64,000 nt of DNA. It comes from Aurantiacibacter aquimixticola (GTDB lineage: Bacteria; Pseudomonadota; Alphaproteobacteria; Sphingomonadales; Sphingomonadaceae). Location: positions 1,922,001 through 1,986,000 of the forward strand of contig NZ_RAHX01000001.1 of NCBI RefSeq assembly GCF_003605475.1. Direction: 5' to 3'. Of this stretch, positions 56,925-64,000 are shown piece after piece. A program made the position numbers and the translations under genes. The notes beneath the pieces are model-generated. The model made no database searches. It saw only the letters and a list, made by a program, of their open reading frames with translations, and was not told the origin of the DNA. How positions within the stretch are numbered: the stretch's first letter is position 1; every line of letters begins with the position of its first letter.

Positions 56925-57392
56925 ATGCACGACGACGAACCGCTGACCAAACTCGATCCCAGCTACACCACCGTGATGCGCATCGAAGGCTTGCTGACCA
57001 CGCTTCCCTTCATCATCGGCGCGGGTGTGCTGTCCGTGATGGATATCGTCCCGTCCTGGGTTCCCGGCATTCCCGTCCTGATCCTCGCCATCCTGCTGAT
57101 CGGCGTCCTGCCGGCGAAGCGGTATCGCTCGCGCGGTTATCAGATGTCGGATGACAGGCTCCGCGTCGTGAAGGGTGTGATGTTTCATTCGGACACCGTC
57201 GTCCCGTTCAGCCGCGTCCAGCATCTCGATGTCGAGCAGGGACCGCTCGAACGCGGTTTCGGAATTGCCCGGCTCATCCTGCATACCGCAGGCACGCACA
57301 ACGCCTCGGTCACGCTGCCGGGCCTTGCCCATGCCGATGCGACCGCCATGCGCGAGGAAATCCGCCAGCATGTGAAGCGCGAATCGCTGTGA
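56925..57392 (+). CDS. PH domain-containing membrane protein (bPH2/DUF304)
   Basis: A 155-residue protein starting at ATG 56925 (MHDDEPLTKLDPSY); an open frame reaching into the tRNA is rejected. Two membrane segments (TLPFIIGAGVLSVMDIV; GIPVLILAILLIGVLP) precede the bacterial PH domain, with YQMSDDRLRVVKGVMFHSDTVVPFSRVQHLDV. The stop overlaps the next start (GTGA). These pairs resemble YdbS/YdbT, of unclear function. Confidence 0.9.
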   Translation: MHDDEPLTKLDPSYTTVMRIEGLLTTLPFIIGAGVLSVMDIVPSWVPGIPVLILAILLIGVLPAKRYRSRGYQMSDDRLRVVKGVMFHSDTVVPFSRVQHLDVEQGPLERGFGIARLILHTAGTHNASVTLPGLAHADATAMREEIRQHVKRESL

Positions 57393-59002
57393 GCGAAGTG
57401 GAGATCGCGGCGGCCGGCGAGCCGATCGAGACGGATGAGTGGCGGCGCGTCAGCCCGCTTTCCATGGTGGTGCAGGGGCTCGACCTGATTGCGCGCGCAT
57501 TCATTCCGTTGGCTTTCGTTACATACGGCGTTGCGACAGGGGATGCGTTGGGCACTGATGATGGATTGGGCACGCCTACATTCATTGCTGCTGGCGTGTT
57601 CCTGCTAGTCATCGCAATGTCTGCGGTGAGCACATATCTCGGCTGGTACCGGCTGCGTTACCGCATCGGCGCGAACGACGTGCGGCTGGAGCAGGGCATC
57701 ATCAGCCGCTCCGCACGCTCCGTCCCCTATGATCGCATTCAGGATGTCAGCCTGGAGCAGAAACTGCTGCCGCGCTTGCTCGGCCTGGTCGAAGTCAAGT
57801 TCGAGACCGGGGCTGGCGGCAAGGAGGAGCTTAAGCTTACCTACGTCAAGGAGGCCGAGGGGGAGGCGCTGCGCGAGACGGTGCGGTCGCTGGTGGAGGA
57901 CGCGGACGAGGCGGCCACCACCGGGCCGGAGGCCGAAAATGCCGTACCTTCTGCTCCCGCCGCCGATGCACGTCTGCTCTTTGCGATGAATGAGAAGCGC
58001 CTTTTCACCTACGGCCTCTTCAGCTTCTCGCTGGTTATCTTCACCGTGATCCTGGGCGCGGCGCAGCAGTTCGAGTTCCTGCTGCCTTTCGATCTCGGCG
58101 ATTTGATCGAAAGCTTCGTGGAGGACGAGCGCTATGCCGATGCTGGCGGTTATATTGCAGGCCTCGACACGACCTCGCGCATCGTCGGGATCCTCTGGCT
58201 GATTGTCAGCATCATCGGCGTCGGCCTGCTGTCGGGCTTGGTGAAGACATTCCTGCGCGATTACGATTTTCGGCTGGAGCGTACGGCCAAGGGCTTTCGC
58301 CGCCGCCGTGGGCTGTTGACCAAGACGGACGTCGTCATGCCGGTGCACCGCGTTCAGGCGTTGATCGTCTCGACCGGCTGGCTGCGCCGCCGCTTCGGCT
58401 GGCACGGGCTTAGCGTTATCAGCCTTGCGCAGGATTCGGGCAGCGCCAATCACGATGTCGCGCCATTTGCCAAGATGCACGAGATCGCGCCGATCGCGGG
58501 CGAGGCGGGCTTTGCCCTGCCGGACGATAGCGAGGAATGGCGACGGCCGAGCCCGAAATATTACGTCGACAGCGCCATCATCAATGCCATTACATTCATC
58601 GTGCTAGCAGCGATCGGCGTAACGGTGGCGCTGGCCATGGAAAACCTGCGCGGCAGCGTCCTTGCGCTGATTGTGGCTCTGGTAGCGCTGCTAACGGCCT
58701 TCTTCGCGCTGCGCGAATTCTACCTCTGGCGGTACGATCGCCACGCGCTCGATCCCGATCAGGTGCTGTCGCGCCGCGGCTGGCTTGCCCCGCGCACGCA
58801 AATCGCCAATCGCGTGAAACTCCATACGGTCGAGATTGCGCAGGGACCGATCGCGCGCTGGCGCGGCTATTGCGATCTCAAATTCGGGATGGCGGGCGGC
58901 AGCTTCGCTTTCGAGGGCCTGCGGGTCGAGGATGCGCGCAAGCTACGCGCTGCCGTTCTGGACAGCATCGCCTCGGTCGATTTCGCCAAACTGGCGCGCT
59001 GA
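57389..59002 (+). CDS. PH domain-containing membrane protein (YdbT-like, three bPH2 repeats)
   Basis: A 537-residue protein starting at GTG 57389. Three repeats of membrane-segment pairs plus a bPH2 domain are visible: YRIGANDVRLEQGIISRSAR, DFRLERTAKGFRRRRGLLT and LDPDQVLSRRGWLAPRTQI. This matches YdbT-type proteins encoded after a short YdbS-type partner. A role in membrane or stress resistance is reported for homologs; not shown here. Confidence 0.9.
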   Translation: MSEVEIAAAGEPIETDEWRRVSPLSMVVQGLDLIARAFIPLAFVTYGVATGDALGTDDGLGTPTFIAAGVFLLVIAMSAVSTYLGWYRLRYRIGANDVRLEQGIISRSARSVPYDRIQDVSLEQKLLPRLLGLVEVKFETGAGGKEELKLTYVKEAEGEALRETVRSLVEDADEAATTGPEAENAVPSAPAADARLLFAMNEKRLFTYGLFSFSLVIFTVILGAAQQFEFLLPFDLGDLIESFVEDERYADAGGYIAGLDTTSRIVGILWLIVSIIGVGLLSGLVKTFLRDYDFRLERTAKGFRRRRGLLTKTDVVMPVHRVQALIVSTGWLRRRFGWHGLSVISLAQDSGSANHDVAPFAKMHEIAPIAGEAGFALPDDSEEWRRPSPKYYVDSAIINAITFIVLAAIGVTVALAMENLRGSVLALIVALVALLTAFFALREFYLWRYDRHALDPDQVLSRRGWLAPRTQIANRVKLHTVEIAQGPIARWRGYCDLKFGMAGGSFAFEGLRVEDARKLRAAVLDSIASVDFAKLAR

Positions 59003-59003
59003 C

Positions 59004-59306
59004 CTAGCTTTCGATTTCGGCCCGCAGATCCGCCCATTCGGGATGCTTGCGGAATTGCGCCGCGACATAGGGGCATTGCGGCACGATGGTGAAGCCCTGC
59101 TCGCGCGCATCGTCCACCATGGCCTGCACCAGTTTTGCCGCAATGCCTTTCCCGCGAGCTTCGGGCGGCGTGAAGGTGTGATCGGCGATCCGCGCCTTGC
59201 CGCGCGCCTTCCAGGTCAGTTCGGCCTTCGTGTCCGTTCCCTCGACATCGGTGCGATAAGCGCCATGCGTCGTCTCGTCGGTTACAGTAATATCGATGTC
59301 GGCCAT
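59004..59306 (-). CDS. Small GNAT family N-acetyltransferase (YjdJ-like)
   Basis: A 100-residue minimal GNAT fold. The acetyl-CoA motif is EARGKGIAAKLVQAMVDDA, followed by IVPQCPYVAAQFRKHPEW, which is typical of this short subgroup. The substrate is unknown. It is convergent with the PH gene, 1 nt from its stop. Confidence 0.9.
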   Translation of the reverse strand: MADIDITVTDETTHGAYRTDVEGTDTKAELTWKARGKARIADHTFTPPEARGKGIAAKLVQAMVDDAREQGFTIVPQCPYVAAQFRKHPEWADLRAEIES

Positions 59307-59356
59307 GCCTCACTCCTTCTTGCGCTCAACCGCCGCCGCCGCCATTGCGTTCCGCG

Positions 59357-60352
59357 ATGCAGTTCCTCTCCGATAATGCCGCGCCGGTGCACCCCAGGGT
59401 GTGGGAAGCGATGCGCGCCGCGGATGCCGCGGACACGCCTTACGACACCGACGCGCTGAGCCGGGAGCTCGATGCCCGCTTCACCGCATTGTTCGGGCGC
59501 GAATGCACCGCAATGTTGGTGGCGACGGGGACAGCGGCGAATTGCCTGGCACTGGCGACGATGGTGCAGCCGCATGGCGGAGTGGTCTGTCACCGCGAAG
59601 CGCATATCGAGATGGACGAATGCGGCGCGCCCGGCTTCTACCTCCATGGCGCAAAGCTGTTGCTGGCCGAAGGCGCGGGCGCGAAGCTGACGGCGGACGG
59701 CATCGCCAAGGTTCTCGCGGGTATTACGCGCGGCGTGCATCAGGTACCGGCGCAGGCGATCTCGATCACGCAGGCGAGCGAATACGGCCTTTGCTACCGG
59801 GCGGAAGAGCTCGCCGCCATTCGCGCAATCGCAAACGATCACAGCCTCGGCCTGCATATGGACGGCGCGCGCTTCGCCAATGCTGCTGCCTTCCTTGGCG
59901 GGTCGGCCAGCGAGGCGGCGGGTGATGTCGACGCGCTCAGCTTCGGCTTCGTCAAGAATGGCGGCATGGGCGCGGAGGCGATCGTGTTCTTCGATACCGA
60001 GGCTGCCGAGCTGGCGCGCTGGCGGCGCAAGCGCGCGGGCCATTTGCAAAGCAAGGGCCGCTTTCTCGCCGCGCAGGTTCTGGCCATGCTGGAGGACGAC
60101 CTCTGGCTGGACAATGCGCGCGCTGCCAACGCCGCCGCGCAGATCGTGGCGGATGGCGCGGGCGACCGTCTGGTCCATCCGGCCGAGATCAACGAGTCGT
60201 TCGTTCGCATGGACGCTGGCGAACGCGCGGCTCTGCGCGATCAAGGCTTCGCCTTTTACGACTGGGACGAGACATGCGTCCGCCTCGTCACCCACTGGGC
60301 GAGCGACCATGACGACGCGCACAAGCTAGCCCGCGCGATCGCTGCCTTATGA
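59357..60352 (+). CDS. Low-specificity L-threonine aldolase
   Basis: A 331-residue fold-type I PLP enzyme splitting threonine to glycine and acetaldehyde. ATG 59357 (MQFLSDNAAPVHP) gives the usual N-terminus. The PLP lysine is in SFGFVKNGGMGAEA near residue 200, and HMDGARFANAAAF precedes it. The next gene starts within its stop (ATGA). Confidence 0.9.
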   Translation: MQFLSDNAAPVHPRVWEAMRAADAADTPYDTDALSRELDARFTALFGRECTAMLVATGTAANCLALATMVQPHGGVVCHREAHIEMDECGAPGFYLHGAKLLLAEGAGAKLTADGIAKVLAGITRGVHQVPAQAISITQASEYGLCYRAEELAAIRAIANDHSLGLHMDGARFANAAAFLGGSASEAAGDVDALSFGFVKNGGMGAEAIVFFDTEAAELARWRRKRAGHLQSKGRFLAAQVLAMLEDDLWLDNARAANAAAQIVADGAGDRLVHPAEINESFVRMDAGERAALRDQGFAFYDWDETCVRLVTHWASDHDDAHKLARAIAAL

Positions 60353-61293
60353 ACGCTCCCGCCGAGGCGGAAAGCCTGTTCGCCCCGAAGAACCTCGCCG
60401 CATTCCTGCTGGTGAGCGTGATCTGGGGCGGCACCTGGCTGGTGATCAAGGATCAACTGGCCAATGTCCCTCCGACATGGTCGATCACCTATCGCTTCAT
60501 CGTGGCAGCGGCAGGCATGTTCGCGCTCGCCGCCTTTCGCGGGGAACCGCTGCGGCTGCCGCCGGGCGGGCAGCGCTGGGCGCTCCTCCTCGGCATCTTC
60601 CAGTTCGTGCTCAATTTCACTTTCGTCTACAATGCGGAGCGGTTCATCACCTCAGGCCTCGTCGCGGTGATGTTCGCTCTGCTGGTGGTGCCCAATGCTT
60701 TGCTCGGCCGCGCCCTGCTCGGCCAGCCGATCACACGCGCCTTCGTGCTCGGGTCGAGCATCGCCGCGCTCGGCATCGCGCTGCTTTTCGCGCATGAATA
60801 CCGCGCCTCGCCTGCGACATTGGGCGAAGTGTTGCTTGGCGCGGGGCTTACGGTGGGCGGCATCCTTGCCGCCAGCTTCGCTAATATCGCGCAGGCTATG
60901 GAGGGGGCGAAGCGCTCGCCTTTCCTGACACTGCTCGCCTGGTCGATGCTGTGGGGCGTTGTCATGAATGCGTGCGTGGCGCTGGCGACCCAGGGTCCGC
61001 CGGTGTTCGACACGCGGCTGACTTACAGCCTTGGCATACTCTATCTCGGCCTCGCCGGATCCGTGGTGACGTTCCCGCTCTATTACGGCCTGGTGCGGAA
61101 GGTCGGCGCGGGGCAGGCCGCCTATTCGAGCGTGATCGTGCCGGTGGTGGCGATGGTGCTTTCTACCTTGTTCGAAGGCTTCGTCTGGGGCTTGCTGCCG
61201 GCCCTCGGCGCAGTGCTGGCGCTGGCGGGGATGGTCGTTGCGCTCCGGGGCCGCGCTAGCCCTCCGCCGCGCCGCGCCGTTCCAGAGCCCTGA
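60349..61293 (+). CDS. DMT family transporter (EamA)
   Basis: A 314-residue protein with about ten hydrophobic segments in two EamA repeats; the first repeat begins LAAFLLVSVIWGGTWLVIKDQ. The substrate is unknown, possibly an amino acid or metabolite. Its 3' end overlaps the convergent epimerase-like gene by 38 nt. Confidence 0.9.
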   Translation: MNAPAEAESLFAPKNLAAFLLVSVIWGGTWLVIKDQLANVPPTWSITYRFIVAAAGMFALAAFRGEPLRLPPGGQRWALLLGIFQFVLNFTFVYNAERFITSGLVAVMFALLVVPNALLGRALLGQPITRAFVLGSSIAALGIALLFAHEYRASPATLGEVLLGAGLTVGGILAASFANIAQAMEGAKRSPFLTLLAWSMLWGVVMNACVALATQGPPVFDTRLTYSLGILYLGLAGSVVTFPLYYGLVRKVGAGQAAYSSVIVPVVAMVLSTLFEGFVWGLLPALGAVLALAGMVVALRGRASPPPRRAVPEP

Positions 61294-62068
61294 TTGCGCC
61301 GAGGCCCTCGCGATAGGTCGGATAGCGCGGGGTCCAACCGAGCACGCGCTTCGCCTTGCCATTCGCCACGCGGCGGTTCTCGGCATAGAATCCGCGCGCC
61401 ATGGGGGAGAGGTCCGCCTCCTCCAGCGTCTGTAGCGGCGGCGGCTCGACATCCAGCAAACGGCAAGCCTCCTCGATCACCGAGTTCTGGCTGGTCGGCA
61501 GATCGTCGCCCAGATTGTAGGCCCCGGTAGGCGCATCGCTCTTGATTGCGGCCATAACGCCGCTGGCGATATCCTCGACATGCACCCGGCTGAAAACCTG
61601 CCCCGGCAAGTCGATCCGATGCGCCTTGCCGCTCCGCACCCGGTCCAGCGCCGCGCGACCCGGTCCGTAAATTCCCGGCAGTCGGAACACCCGCGCCCCG
61701 CGCTCCAGCCACGCCGCATCGCAAGCCGCCCTCGCCGTTCGCCTACCGGCGCCGATTGGTGCGCTCTCATCCACCCAGGCGCCTTTCTGGTCCCCGTAGA
61801 CCCCCGTCGAAGACAGATAACCCAGCCACTTTTCGCCGACCAGATTGCCGTAGGTTTGAAGAACAGGATCGCTGCCCGTTTCCCTGTCCGGTGGAACCGA
61901 AGAAAGGACCCAGTCGGCTGGATGTATGGCCCTTGCCGTAACCTCCCGGTCCGCGAAGTCGAGATCGCCATCCGAACCCGTCGCCGATACCGTCCAACCC
62001 TCCGCCTTCGCCTGTTCCGCAATGCGTTTTGCCGAATAGCCGAGGCCGAAAATGAACAGATGCGCCAT
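61256..62068 (-). CDS. NAD(P)-dependent epimerase/reductase-like protein (YeeZ-type SDR)
   Basis: A 270-residue extended SDR-like protein. The N-terminal nucleotide motif FIFGLGYSAKRIAEQAKAEG resembles the YeeZ group, in which the glycine pattern is GxGYxA. YLSSTGVYGDQKG and VFRLPGIYGPGR are conserved. The substrate is unknown. It is divergent from pepN, with 53 nt between starts. Confidence 0.88.
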   Translation of the reverse strand: MAHLFIFGLGYSAKRIAEQAKAEGWTVSATGSDGDLDFADREVTARAIHPADWVLSSVPPDRETGSDPVLQTYGNLVGEKWLGYLSSTGVYGDQKGAWVDESAPIGAGRRTARAACDAAWLERGARVFRLPGIYGPGRAALDRVRSGKAHRIDLPGQVFSRVHVEDIASGVMAAIKSDAPTGAYNLGDDLPTSQNSVIEEACRLLDVEPPPLQTLEEADLSPMARGFYAENRRVANGKAKRVLGWTPRYPTYREGLGAIRALERRGAAEG

Positions 62069-62121
62069 GTCATGCGTATTAGCGGTTGGACGCTCATCGC
62101 CAAGGAATTACGCAAGCCGCC

Positions 62122-64000
62122 ATGGATATCGCCCGCACACCCGCCACGCCCGACGGCAACCAGCATCTTGCCGATGCCGCGCCAGAACCGCACGATCCCG
62201 CCACGATTCGGCGCGAGGATTACCGCCCGTATCCGTGGCTGGTGCCCGACGTCGCTCTGGACTTTGATCTTGGACTCGAAGCGACGCGGATAACTGCAAG
62301 GCTGACCGTCGCGCGCAATGCCGAGGCCGATGCTTCGGACACGATCCGCCTCAACGGCGACGATATCGAACCGTTGAGCATCAAGGTGGATGGCGAAGTG
62401 TCGAACGACTGGCACATGGATGGCAGCGACCTGATCCTGCCACTTTCGGGCGATGCGCACGAAATCGAGATCGCGACCGCAATCGACCCGTCCGCCAACA
62501 CCAAGTTAATGGGTCTTTTCGCCTCGAATGGGATGCTGTGCACGCAATGCGAGGCGGAGGGCTTCCGCCGCATCACTTTCTTCCCTGACAGGCCGGATGT
62601 GCTTTCGACTTATCGTGTGCGGATGAGCGGGCCGAAGGCGCAATTTCCGGTCCTGCTGAGCAACGGCAATCTCGAGGCGCAGGGCGATGGCGAGGAAGGC
62701 ACGCACTGGGCCCAGTGGCACGATCCATGGCCCAAACCATCGTATCTCTTCGCTCTTGTCGCGGGCGATCTGGTCGCCAATTCCGACAGCTTCACCACGA
62801 TGTCGGGCCGCGAGGTCGCGCTGAACATCTGGGTGCGCGAAGGCGATGAGAACCGAACCGGTCACGCCATGGAATCGCTCAAGAGGTCCATGCGCTGGGA
62901 CGAGCAGACGTTCGGGCGCGAATACGATCTCAACCTCTACAACATCGTCGCCGTCAGCGATTTCAACATGGGCGCGATGGAGAATAAGGGCCTCAACGTC
63001 TTCAACACGAAATACGTGCTGGCGGACGCGGAGACCGCGACCGACGGCGATTTCGACGGCGTCGAAGGCGTCATCGCGCATGAGTATTTCCACAATTGGT
63101 CGGGCAATCGCATCACCTGCCGCGACTGGTTCCAGCTTAGCCTGAAGGAAGGTTTCACCGTTCTGCGGGACCAGCTTTTCAGCCAGGACATGGGAAGCGA
63201 GCCTGTCAAGCGGATCGAGGACGTGCGCATATTGCGCGGGGCGCAATTCCCGGAGGATAGCGGCCCGCTCGCCCACCCGATCCGTCCCGACAGCTATCGC
63301 GAGATCAGCAATTTCTACACCGCTACGGTGTATAACAAAGGTGCCGAGGTCATCCGTATGATGCGTACGATGGCCGGTGGAGATGCCTTCCGGAAAGGCA
63401 CCGACCTCTATTTCGATCGCCATGATGGCGAGGCGGCGACCTGCGAGGATTTCGTCACCGCGATGGAGGATGGTGCAGGGCTAGACCTCACGCAGTTCCG
63501 CCTCTGGTACAGCCAGGCCGGCACCCCGAAGATCGGTGTTCGCATGGAGCATCGCGGCGATAGGGCGATTTTGCATCTCAAACAGGATGTCCCACCGACG
63601 CCGGGCCAGCCCGATAAGGCGCCGATGCCCATTCCGCTCAGGATCGCGCTGTTCGATCGCGAGAGCGGGCAACACGATGGTGAACAGCTGGTTACGCTCA
63701 CCAAAGCTCAAGAAAGCTTCAGCTTCGACAGCATCTCTTCGCTTCCGGTGCTCAGCATCAATCGTGGCTTTTCCGCGCCCGTGACCATCGAACGCGAAAT
63801 TTCGCAGGACGATCTGGTCTTCCTTGCCGCGCATGACGACGATCCCTTTGCGCGCTACGAGGCGCTGCAGGATCTTGTCGTAAGTCACCTAAAGGCTGCC
63901 GTTTCGGGCCAATTGGAAGAAGCTGCGAAGCGGGATGGCGAGGAAGCCATCACCAGCGCATTCGCCTCCGTGCTGGCCGACGACAGCCTGGATGAGTTGA
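62122..64000 (+). CDS. pepN: Aminopeptidase N, 5' part
   Basis: A cytoplasmic M1 zinc aminopeptidase; 626 residues are visible and the frame is open at the window end, against about 870 for full length. The GAMEN motif is in GAMENKGLNVFNTKY, and the zinc site is HEYFHNW with the third ligand in LKEGFTVLRDQ, 18 residues on. ATG 62122 (MDIARTPATPD) opens the frame. The start is 53 nt from the divergent epimerase gene. Confidence 0.95.
   Translation, partial: MDIARTPATPDGNQHLADAAPEPHDPATIRREDYRPYPWLVPDVALDFDLGLEATRITARLTVARNAEADASDTIRLNGDDIEPLSIKVDGEVSNDWHMDGSDLILPLSGDAHEIEIATAIDPSANTKLMGLFASNGMLCTQCEAEGFRRITFFPDRPDVLSTYRVRMSGPKAQFPVLLSNGNLEAQGDGEEGTHWAQWHDPWPKPSYLFALVAGDLVANSDSFTTMSGREVALNIWVREGDENRTGHAMESLKRSMRWDEQTFGREYDLNLYNIVAVSDFNMGAMENKGLNVFNTKYVLADAETATDGDFDGVEGVIAHEYFHNWSGNRITCRDWFQLSLKEGFTVLRDQLFSQDMGSEPVKRIEDVRILRGAQFPEDSGPLAHPIRPDSYREISNFYTATVYNKGAEVIRMMRTMAGGDAFRKGTDLYFDRHDGEAATCEDFVTAMEDGAGLDLTQFRLWYSQAGTPKIGVRMEHRGDRAILHLKQDVPPTPGQPDKAPMPIPLRIALFDRESGQHDGEQLVTLTKAQESFSFDSISSLPVLSINRGFSAPVTIEREISQDDLVFLAAHDDDPFARYEALQDLVVSHLKAAVSGQLEEAAKRDGEEAITSAFASVLADDSLDEL

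Overview
The window is a gene-dense, high-GC bacterial chromosome segment with no prophage, insertion sequence, CRISPR array or rRNA. Gene content points to an alphaproteobacterium of the Sphingomonadales, most likely Erythrobacteraceae: the cell-cycle regulators TrcR (DUF1013) and SciP (DUF1153), a bactofilin next to an M23 peptidase, DUF1192 and DUF3035 proteins, a class-I NADH-dependent FabI, Coq7-type ubiquinone synthesis and a two-gene LigC-type ligase/exonuclease unit. The genus assignment is inference from content and composition.

Layout. 1-5.0 kb: 3' part of a SUV3-like helicase (minus), an M23 peptidase, hemB, a GNAT acetyltransferase and a gamma-carbonic anhydrase. 5.1-12.3 kb (minus): ATP-dependent DNA ligase and its exonuclease, a secreted M1 aminopeptidase, ClpA and a DUF1192 protein. 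12.4-15.9 kb: quinone oxidoreductase, TrcR, then bactofilin and an M23 peptidase overlapping by 77 nt. 16.1-23.7 kb (plus): proA, nadD, rsfS, rlmH, envC-like, ctpA, dsbB, coq7 and a secreted hypothetical protein. 23.7-26.9 kb (minus): fabI, a BrkB/YihY protein, a DnaJ-like chaperone and a small low-GC membrane protein. 27.1-33.3 kb: pdxH, a CDF transporter, a PhzF protein, a serine hydrolase, mnmA, sciP and a GlsB-type protein. 33.5-39.4 kb: RND adaptor, an unusually long RND permease and DUF445. 39.4-45.1 kb: a TonB-C-like protein, etfA and etfB, ExoD, sucC and a CysQ-like phosphatase. 45.3-56.5 kb: an OmpA lipoprotein, a CNNM/CorC-type protein, then a compact minus-strand run (small ORF, gpmA, purE, purK, folA, dipeptidase, ribF, ileS, lspA, DUF3035) in which most junctions overlap or are only 1 nt apart. 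56.5-64 kb: tRNA-Thr(GGT), two PH-domain membrane proteins, a small GNAT, a threonine aldolase, an EamA transporter, an epimerase-like protein and the 5' part of pepN.

Themes. Envelope biogenesis recurs: three LytM/M23 proteins (one degenerate and EnvC-like), CtpA, bactofilin, LspA, OmpA and DsbB. Cell-cycle control is represented by TrcR and SciP, plus a CtrA-like half-perfect site upstream of the first M23 gene.

The most unusual signal is non-coding. A structured intergenic repeat occurs at four places (about 5.04-5.13, 18.57-18.85, 45.10-45.29 and 56.65-56.90 kb). Its ends are hairpins whose stems differ in sequence but stay paired, while the 4-nt loop is nearly invariant (GGAG or GGAT, CTCC on the other strand). 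A CGAGGAC box flanks each hairpin. One copy separates rsfS from rlmH, which are commonly neighbours. I recognise no described family for it.
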